Positions 48,201 through 64,000 of a stretch of DNA of 64,000 nt are shown here, piece after piece (the stretch's first letter is position 1; each line of letters begins with the position of its first letter). The translations under genes and the position numbers were made by a program. This DNA is from Ciona intestinalis (taxonomy: Eukaryota; Chordata; Ascidiacea; Phlebobranchia; Cionidae): contig NC_020176.2 of NCBI RefSeq assembly GCF_000224145.3, positions 2,532,792 through 2,596,791 on the forward strand, given 5' to 3'. The notes beneath the pieces are model-generated. The model searched no databases, was not told where the DNA came from, and was given only the letters and a program-made list of their open reading frames with translations.

Positions 48201-48807
48201 ATTTGCAGTCAGTTCCAACCCCTGTCCTAAGATAAGTCATGCTAAAAACAGCTGGTAACCAAAAGGTATCAAATTCATTGCTTACAAGAACAGTTCGAAG
48301 TGTTATTGCTATATAATGCAAACAAACAATTTAATCAACATAAACAAGTCAAATGTATAGTGTAGAAACAGCACCACAAATTCCATTTACAAATCACATG
48401 GAAGGGGCCATTTGCATGACAGGGTGGAATAATATGATTGACAGGAATAAAAATTACCCTTGAGAGATTCGCGAAATAACCTTGTGGGGTGTCTAAGGAC
48501 ATATACACATATACGGCTCTGCGGTGGATAATATTACCCATACAGGTATGTAAAATAGTAGAATGAAAAGAATTCCCTAAGTTTTGTTATTGGCTTATTA
48601 TGCCCTCCCATGATTTCCCTTTATGTGGGTTTTCGGCTAATACCCATCAGTTTCGTATTGATGTTCTACGGTCTTCTGATTGACGAGCCAAATGCGCAAC
48701 TTCTGCCATGAAAACGCTCTTTACATCCAGCGTATACAGATAGGAGGGATATTTTCTAAGCGTAACCCAAAACACTCTCTCAAACCGATAGGCGATTGGG
48801 GTAAAGA
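45269..48807. other. NOVA 3' region and convergent spacer to the STUM-like gene
   Basis: Likely includes a long NOVA 3' UTR (limits unknown). At 46984 ATGACG|GGTGAGT looks like a tiny first exon with a donor, but nothing downstream continues it. Positions 47200-48300 are T-rich with TCAT repeats near 47640-47660 and 48100-48120. No other gene was recognised. Confidence 0.45.
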
Positions 48808-50761
48808 TCACGTAGCTGATCTCCTGCGATCTAGTGCTAAATAAACCATTGTGATTCCCCATGATATACTCCATGCCCAACCAACTAGAAAGAAGGTAAC
48901 GGTAAACAGCTGCCCAATGCCGACTAGTACATTGGTTGTGATCTGCAACAAAATACCGTGTAAACCATTTTAAACATGCAGATTGTTTCGTATAGGTGGA
49001 ATGCTGTTAGTAACATATTTTATTAACGGTATTTAAAATCACACAGCTAAACAGTAAGTTGTAATTTGGGGCAACTGGTTTGTCATAAACTATTAAGTCG
49101 TGTGGGGTAAGATGGGATGGCGCTAGCACCTGAAGCCCGTTTTTCTTGGTCGTCTTTTAAACAATTAACATCACTCTTTTAAAAACGTTGGGGCTACGGT
49201 TACTTAATTCGGTAAATATTCTTTGTTTACCACCCTATGGAAGAAGAAAAGAATATAAAAAAATGACCCATCTTACTCCACCCCACTATATAGCAAAAGC
49301 TATACCATTGTGAAACCCGCTTTTTGTGTTGTATTGCAAGAGCTCCTAGACAGAACAAGCTGGATACATCCGAATCTACAGGTTTTTCTTTCCCATAGTT
49401 TTATACAGATCAGACAATTAAACCTAAGCCGTGTGCGCCGTATCGACAAGATTGACATTTAGTCCATATAAGAACTCAGGCAATCTCGCCAGGGTATTCA
49501 ATATATTGATCGTATCGGGTATTCATATTGTTCTTGATCTCGCACATATGCTGGCTTTGTTACGTTGGGACAGTAATTAAAAGTAAGGAGTGTGTGATTT
49601 GTATATGTACTACTGTTACCGCTACAATACAAATTATTATTTGTATGCAATACATTATACATACCAGCCACGGAAGTTTACGGGAAATATTGGTTCTGTC
49701 TTTACAGTCGTAGGTCGTCGCAACGCAACAAAATGTAAAGCCGGAAATGATGGTTCCTGTGAACATGCATACAGTAAGTTCATGCTGAAACATTTCTAAA
49801 TATTTAATTCTTACCCAAGCCTGGCACAATACAATTACACACGAGAAAGGTTATAGCAAGAGGTAAGGGTAGAACTGGTATTGCAGATTTCGAACCGTAC
49901 ATATGTCTGCTGGGTACCTATAATGAATATATTTTAAAAGGGAAAACATGCCATGAGGTTCACTATAGGTGTTCGCTGCATTCGCACGAAGTTAATTTCA
50001 CTTCAATATACAGATTCTGGTCACTTGAAAGAATCAATAAAAAACGACTTTGCAATCGATCTTTAATTTCAATATATTATAAACCGATAGCGCTATACTA
50101 GAAAGTCAACCATTAGGCCACAGGTTAAAAGTTTGGCTGTCAATATTTGGATCTTTTACATCACCTTCTGCTCTTCTTTTGGCGGCAAATTTTGAAAAGC
50201 TTTTTTCGCCGATACCACGGATTGCACAACTTTCCATTTGTGAGCTGCGGAAGTGGGCCTGCTTGGAATGTTTTGTCCCGTGTTGAACATATCCACCTTT
50301 AAGGTTTCCGTGTCTGTCAAGAGACGAGTGTAATGTCATGAGTGTGGAACGCACCGTTGAAATCGATAAATGAGTGTTTGCTCAGCAAACAAACAGCGAA
50401 ATAAAATGATTTATCACGCCCTGTGGTTATAAGAAATATTTAACCAGTGCCAAGAATCTTAACTGTTGACTGAGCGCTACTGACAACGAATCTGTTTACG
50501 ATTACAAATCAAAGACGTTATAATACCTTCATTGGGGCTTTGTTGCACTTTTGTTTTATCTTTACCATTTGCCGTGTCACTACTTGGTTCAGTAACTAGC
50601 AGGGGAGGTTTGGGCAAGGGGTTTGTATTGTCTTCTGGTGGGAATCCCCGGGAACCGAAACCATTCGAAGGCGCCGCTGTCCCATTCGATTTTAGCGGCG
50701 ATTCCTTGCTGGCTTTTTCTGTCGAAAAGGCTTCACGAACAATTAGTTCCATCTTGTCCAT
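48808..50761 (-). CDS. STUM / SPEC3-like membrane protein (five exons)
   Basis: Exons in gene order: 50761-50527, 50380-50160, 49917-49815, 49756-49665, 48942-48808. They total 786 nt (261 aa) and phases close. The C-terminal 120 residues match the Stum/SPEC3 domain: SAIPVLPLPLAITFLVCNC, IVPGLGTIISGFTFCCV, then LVGIGQLFTVTFFLVGW and AWSIMWGITMVYLAL, against human STUM VPGLGTFISAFTVLC and VGWIMSIFWGMDMVILAI. Drosophila Stum is needed for mechanosensing in proprioceptive neurons; sea urchin SPEC3 is linked to ciliated cells. The long hydrophilic N-terminus (about 140 residues) is not conserved. The donor at 50160 is chosen because it keeps frame; reading through instead ends at a TGA at 50106. 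The start at 50761 is the first ATG of the open frame, and upstream exons are possible. Confidence 0.78.
49097..49292 (-). mobile_element. MITE copy 11, full length, STUM-like intron 4
   Basis: Left GTGTGGGGTAAGATGGGA, inner AAACAATTAACATCACTC, right CATCTTACTCCACCCCAC. Confidence 0.85.
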
Positions 50762-51852
50762 ATCGCATACAATCTCAAAATTATTGAAACGAAATCAATT
50801 CTGTTGATGTAACGGCATGTAAATGTTACGGAAAGCATTTCAATTGTCTCTAATTATACCACACATTTTACTACACTCAACATGGTTTAAATATTCTCTG
50901 GTATAATTCCTATTATGCTATAGCATAGCTAAACAAAATTAGAATACAGCGAAGCGGGGAATAAACTACACTCTTCGTTGTACAACTTTGAAATGATTTT
51001 TTCCCTGGTTTCCGCATCTAATAGTTAACTAGGAATCTGCACTTTACTTTGACAGCTTTATAGATGTCTCATGCTGTTAAATATTTGCGATACATAGAGG
51101 TGTTTGCCTGCCAGTTTGAATCTGTAATGTCCCATTAATAATAGCAATCCCCAGCTAAGTTATATGGGTTTAATTCTCGCTCCAAATTACAATATTCCTT
51201 TCGGCTACCTGATATCTTCTGACGTTGAGGTATAAACAGACGTTGAGGTATAAACAGAACTGCCACCATATCGGTCGCTTTCCATTCGATTATTTACCGA
51301 GCACATAGTGTTATCTAAAACCGAAGAGAAATTAAACCTCGCGGGTGGTGGCTTCGTCACATAAGGAGGTATAACATTCCGGCCTACGGTGGGTAAGACA
51401 ATGGAATCGACTGGAGGGAACGCGGTTTACCCTGGCGTGGAAAGCACGTAGTAAAAAATACGACGCACGAAGACAAGATGGAGACGTAACACCATTGTTC
51501 AAAATTGATTGATGGCGGTTTGTTCCAAGCATATTTACATGTGGTATAAATGCATTTGTTATAATTCTTTATATAATTATAATTTGTTATAAAGTGCATT
51601 TTTTCAAACCAGTTTGATTCGCCCAATATAAAGCGTAAGTTTAGCAAAGTCGATTTAAAAAAACACCTATTCATAGAAATGCAATACAACGCGAAACCGC
51701 TTGATTTAAACAAAAAGCGCGAACGTGATCAAACTGTAAACAAAATATCAAAGTTGAACAAGTTTAAAGCGAATTGCAATTAATAGAAACACCTAGGTGC
51801 AGTTTGATTTGCAGTCATTTTTATACAAAACCATTGTAAAAACGAGTCCAAC
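50762..51852. other. Intergenic region between divergent STUM-like and CCSAP genes
   Basis: About 1.1 kb. An 18-bp direct repeat (GACGTTGAGGTATAAACAGA) stands in tandem at about 51221-51260. No exon was recognised. Confidence 0.5.
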
Positions 51853-53532
51853 ATGAAGTTACGCGTTCGGAAGTCGGAGTACCAGCGTTCATATGCAAAA
51901 CCAAGCGACGAATATATAAAAACGTTGTATCGCGATCAAGTAACTTATAGATCACAACGTCGAGAAAAGGAACAGGAGCATTTCAAGTTTAAGTGGGAAT
52001 CGGAAAGCAGTGATTCAAAAAGCGACAAGGGGAGTGACAACCAAGATTGCAATGACAACAACACGTAAGTTGCATTTTAAAATAATTTTATTAGCAATTC
52101 TTTACAAACTAATTTATATATAACTTTACAAAGAAATCTGGAAGTTGAAAGTATCGAAGCTGTTGATAGACTCAGCGGAGGAGAAAACTCTGAAAAAGAA
52201 ATGGAAGAAGTAGAATCTGCAGAACAAAATAAGGGTAGGTCATAGGTGTTGTATATAAATACAGGCATACAAGATACAGCTATGATTACACATGTCGAAA
52301 TGTGTGTTTTTCAAACTGGGGATTTCATAATAAACAGGGGTTGCCAGAAGTATACAAATCTTACACAAAGTGTTGCGGAAAATTTCAGAAAATGAAAAAA
52401 GTTTGTGAAACTCATATTTAGTTAGTGCCCAGACTCATTTTTTTACTAATTCTATGCATTTACCAACTAACTTATTTATAAGGTTTTAATGTTACTTTAT
52501 TAACAGCAACAAATAAGATTAAAAATTCGGAACGAAATTCTCGAGTAAAAAGTCGGAGTTCTACGAGATGTAAATCAAGAGAACGAAGCACGAGTGCTAA
52601 GCCTCCCTTTGTTAGTTATGGCTGGGCAGATGAACAACTAGAAACTGGGAGAAAAAAGACACATAACGTACAAGCACCAAGGAAATCTGTAAGCAAAAAT
52701 GATAGCTATAAGATAAGATATCTATATTAGAATAATAAAGAATCATGGTGAAAATTCAAACTTTTTAAAATGTATGAAAAAGATAGGAATTGACTCTATT
52801 TAAATAAAATACTGTTGGTGAAAGTAATTGGAAAAATATATATCTCTATCAAACCGTTACCTCTGAATTTATTAGCACCTGATGTGAGATACAGAAGGCT
52901 TATTGAAACAGTAAAAATGATGTAAATTCGTTCTGCATGGTACAGGTACATGTTGCTGCATTAAAGAGACAAAGTTACATGGAAAAGCTGAAAGAAAAGA
53001 AGTTACGAAGTGCTAGCCGAGCATCATCTATATTAAACGTTCCAGTACTGCAGGTTACTTTTTGCTTATATGGTTATCTCTTAGTTTTTTTTGTAACATG
53101 GTAGGGCTAAGGGGTTTTAATGTAGGTGCACTATTTCATTTACTTAATGGCAGCTTATGATTACAAGGAGTATGTTTTTTTTTTGAATTACAGCTTTAAC
53201 CACTTGGCTGCAGTAGATGCAGTTTTGCAAAGTTCCAACTGTTATGCAGCATAAACTCATTATTTTTAATGTGTACTGCTTCACGATTTTGCGTGTTATC
53301 TTTTTTCTGATTTGAAGACCTTTTTTGTAAATATGGTGATAGGTGTTTAGATTCTGCAATTTACAGAATAAAACATCACATTTTATTTCCACAGAATAAA
53401 GCATCAGATTCATCAGCGTGGCAAACAGAATATCAACGATGTTTTTCCAGACAGTCGGAACGACCGGAAACCTCAAACAGCAAAAGATCTGGTCGGAAAT
53501 CAAAGCAGTCAAGAAAATTGAAACGAGTTTGA
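51853..53532 (+). CDS. CCSAP: CCSAP (centriole, cilia and spindle-associated protein) homologue
   Basis: Exons: 51853-52064, 52134-52234, 52507-52688, 52946-53053, 53395-53532. They total 741 nt (246 aa) and phases close. Three blocks match human CCSAP in order: N-terminal RKSEYQRSYAKPSDEY with LYRDQVTYR (human VKSEYMKRYQEPRWEEY, CYRELLHYR), a central KPPFVSYGWADEQ with TGRKKTHNV (human KHPFALYGWGEKQ, TGSQKTHNV), and a C-terminal W-Q-T-E-Y-Q-R-C-F-S-R (human WMTEYMRCYSAR). The regions between are acidic or Ser/Arg-rich and diverged. In vertebrates the protein binds microtubules of centrioles, axonemes and spindles. A basic tail (KRSGRKSKQSRKLKR) extends past the human end. Confidence 0.9.
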
Positions 53533-55285
53533 CATTGTTTGCATTTCCAGAAGATGGCACCAAATTTTATTGCGTCCTTTTAACATTTTATAGATATTTC
53601 ATAGTTTATATACAGACACATTTTACTGTAGAAGTCCTTTTAGCATTTACCTCTAATTTTAAAAGGATTATTTTTTGCTGCTATGGTATGGTTTTATATT
53701 GAGGTGAAAAAACATTTGCCAAACTAATAAGATCTTATAAGGAATTTCCCATTGTTTATGTTGTGCATAGCAAGAGTAATAGTTTATTAATAACAATGTA
53801 CTTTCTATTCTGTAAACCAAAACGGAGAAACTAAGACTTTTAACAGGTTTGTGGCCTACATAAAATATCTGATCAACAAAAATGTCTGAAATAATAAAGC
53901 AAAAAACATAAATGGTAAAAAAATAAGTCATAAATACAGTAAAAATAATCATTATTATCCTGATAAAGGCTGTTGTTTTACAATAAAAAACCCTTAAAGA
54001 AAGTTTATCACTACAAAATGCCTGGAAGCAACAACTTATTTTTAAACTGCAACTAGTGCTGGTGTGACAGACGTTTCAAATACAACACTAATATAACGCA
54101 GCCGTTTTTTTTATTTTTACCTGTACATGTTGAAAAATGCAAAACAGATTAAATGAGAATATGCCTAAATTATGATAAAAGTACAAAAAGTAGACAGAGA
54201 CACTTAACAAATATGAACCAAGATTTCCGAAATCTGAATAAAATATTAGTTGAATGTTCTTATAAAACAAAATGCGCTCACAAAATTGCCTAAAATGAAT
54301 CCAATACAGGGAAAGAAGGCACAAAACACACAAAAAGTGTAAAAACAAAGCTGAATACATTGACAAAGTTTGCTGTCCACAGAAAAGGTTAATTTGACGT
54401 TAGTCTGTTGCCAAAAAAACAGAATCCGAAAACAAAAATTCTTCTTTTAAACTTTGATTGTTGCCAGAAACGCTCTCGTCAAAAGTTTCAGCCATGATCA
54501 CATTTTTTTCTTGATTTTGTACTTTTTTTTAAAAGAAAGACACGAAAAAACGGGGCGCAATGAAACATAAAACCGTAGTCAATCTGGCCGGCTGCTACTT
54601 CTCACTTACATACCCATTGTTTGCCAGTGTTGCCGCATGCCCAAGCAGTGTTGACCTCCAATCAACTGCAGCTAAATTTTGATGACATCTGCAACTAGAC
54701 CCTGGTGACATTAGCAACACAGGGAATACACTTTAAATTATAAATAAAAATATCAAAATTAATGTAAATATTTAAATTAAAAAAATGAACTATAGTTTTA
54801 TTGTTGATTTTTTATTTTTAAAATTTGTTTTAGCATTTTTAGTACATTTTTGTAGAAATTTTGTCTTAGTAAAAACTAAAATGTTACATTTTTAAGAATT
54901 TTTGTAAAATGTTGTTACAGACTCATAACAATCTATAAAATGAAAAAAGTACAAAAACCTGTATGGGCATCATGTTTCTTGTCATCTGTGGTTAGAATGA
55001 GTTCCAATTCTGTTGCATTTGTTATTTGATATTGAAATGAAAACAGAACGTTCATATTTAAGTCAACATAGAAATATACGAGAATTGAAGAATAGATATA
55101 TATGAAGAATAGTTGATTTGCATTTTTTTGATTAATTAAGCAGTTTTTGTGTAAAAATTGGTATACTCTCGGCGAACCTTAAAGTTTGGTACGACTGCTA
55201 TTAAAAAAAGGATAAAAAAATAAGCAATCAAAAAAATCGAAACAATCAATAGATTATAAAAATCTAAATGATCAAAAAAATTCGC
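53533..55285. other. Convergent 3' regions of CCSAP and poly(A) polymerase
   Basis: AT-rich and probably both 3' UTRs. A 31-codon minus-strand frame (54494-54399, MAETFDESVSGNNQ...) is open but has no recognised homologue or splice support. Nothing else was seen. Confidence 0.5.
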
Positions 55286-63065
<7,780 letters not shown>

Positions 63066-64000
63066 ATTGATATAGGCTTTGTATTTACGGACGGTAGAGG
63101 TCTTTTCATAACAAATTTTCTAGCAATATCGGAATGTCTGCTAAATGTAAATTTGAAACACTATTACTTTTATAATTCTGAAGAGTAAGACTGAATTTTA
63201 AACTAACGTGGTTTTAAATTGTCTACATTAATCCTGCTGCGTGCATAAATATTGCGCAAAAAACATAAATATGACTCTGAACAATGCAAATACAGAAATT
63301 AATAAAGGGTAAATCGTCCTAACAAGCTGTAACAACTTAAACGTTATACACGATATTTAACAAAGATGAATTCCGAAAAAAAGTGCGCGATTGCTTTCGC
63401 CACCGAAATTTTATTGGAGGTTGTAACATCCCTCTCTTGAATAAAATATAAAAATATTGTAGCCTGATTTAAACAACTTTGTATCCCGTGTACTGTTTAA
63501 ACTAAAGTTGTTAACATGTTGAATTTTAAATAATATAGTAACTTAAGTATATAAAATTGCACACGTTGGATTTAATTTTAATTTTGTATTGACAGTGAAT
63601 ACGGCACGATAAGATTAGACCTCCTATTAATCTTAAATCCTATGATGGGTGAAGAAGAAGCACAGTTTCTTTAGTATTCTTTCTTTAACATCAAACGTTT
63701 TAACAAACCTTAATACACCCAAACAATTTCAACATATTTTACCTTCTTTAGGCTATCTTTATAATTTAAAATTGTAAGTTGATTTATTCTTATACCCTCT
63801 TTTGTTTGATACATCGACCTTACTAAGATCCGTTTTAACTCTACATAGCTTCGTGTCGAACGCAATGCTGAATGATCACGTTGTATTTTGCTATTAATTA
63901 ATTTATTATTTACTATTTGTTATTATGTATTACTTTATTACCTTTTGTTTTTCTTTAGGTACTGTACGTTACAGTAAAAACAAATATGATTGAGCACTTG
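63066..64000. other. Upstream flank of poly(A) polymerase
   Basis: AT-rich, and presumably holds the promoter of the minus-strand gene. No coding exon, repeat or RNA gene was recognised to the window end. Confidence 0.5.

Noticed and set aside
54399-54494. 31-codon minus-strand frame MAETFDESVSGN...
   Set aside because: Too short, no homologue, and lies in the likely 3' UTR of poly(A) polymerase.

Overview
The window is eukaryotic DNA and almost certainly comes from a tunicate of the genus Ciona (C. intestinalis / C. robusta type). It is AT-rich, with short GT-AG introns and compact genes. It carries at least fourteen copies or fragments of one small inverted-repeat transposon of the kind described in Ciona. 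Nearly every gene has a recognisable chordate homologue. The species call is an inference from these traits; no database was searched.

Layout. The 5' part of a COQ8 (ADCK3) ubiquinone-biosynthesis kinase gene runs off the left edge (minus strand, 286-1131). Next is a ten-exon type II membrane pentraxin (plus, 2291-4832), then two tandem, intact CYP2-type cytochrome P450 genes (minus, 5235-7664 and 9227-12241). Degenerate pieces of the pentraxin last exon lie between and beyond the P450s, which suggests that one block (pentraxin tail plus P450) was duplicated. Positions 12.2-19.5 kb hold repeats, decayed duplicated sequence and at most one weakly supported small gene. Two ependymin-related secreted-protein genes stand head to head (minus 19524-21095; plus 22335-23684); the second has a one-base frame break and an assembly gap. 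DPY30 (plus, 24363-28507) has a complete non-autonomous hAT transposon in an intron. Seipin/BSCL2 (plus, 29287-32175) follows closely. NOVA (plus, 33494-45268) has three KH domains and introns of several kb. A STUM/SPEC3-like tetraspan protein gene (minus, 48808-50761), CCSAP (plus, 51853-53532) and a complete fifteen-exon canonical poly(A) polymerase gene (minus, 55286-63065) complete the window.

Functions are mostly unrelated housekeeping, neural or cilia roles: ubiquinone synthesis, H3K4 methylation, lipid-droplet biogenesis, neuronal splicing, centriole/cilium, mRNA 3'-end formation. There is no pathway cluster apart from the P450 and ependymin pairs. No operon, CRISPR array, virus-like element or clearly new multi-gene system was seen. 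Exon models were built by hand from reading frame, splice-site consensus, intron phase and remembered family sequences. In every multi-exon model called with confidence of 0.7 or more the phases close exactly, apart from the noted frame break in the second ependymin gene.
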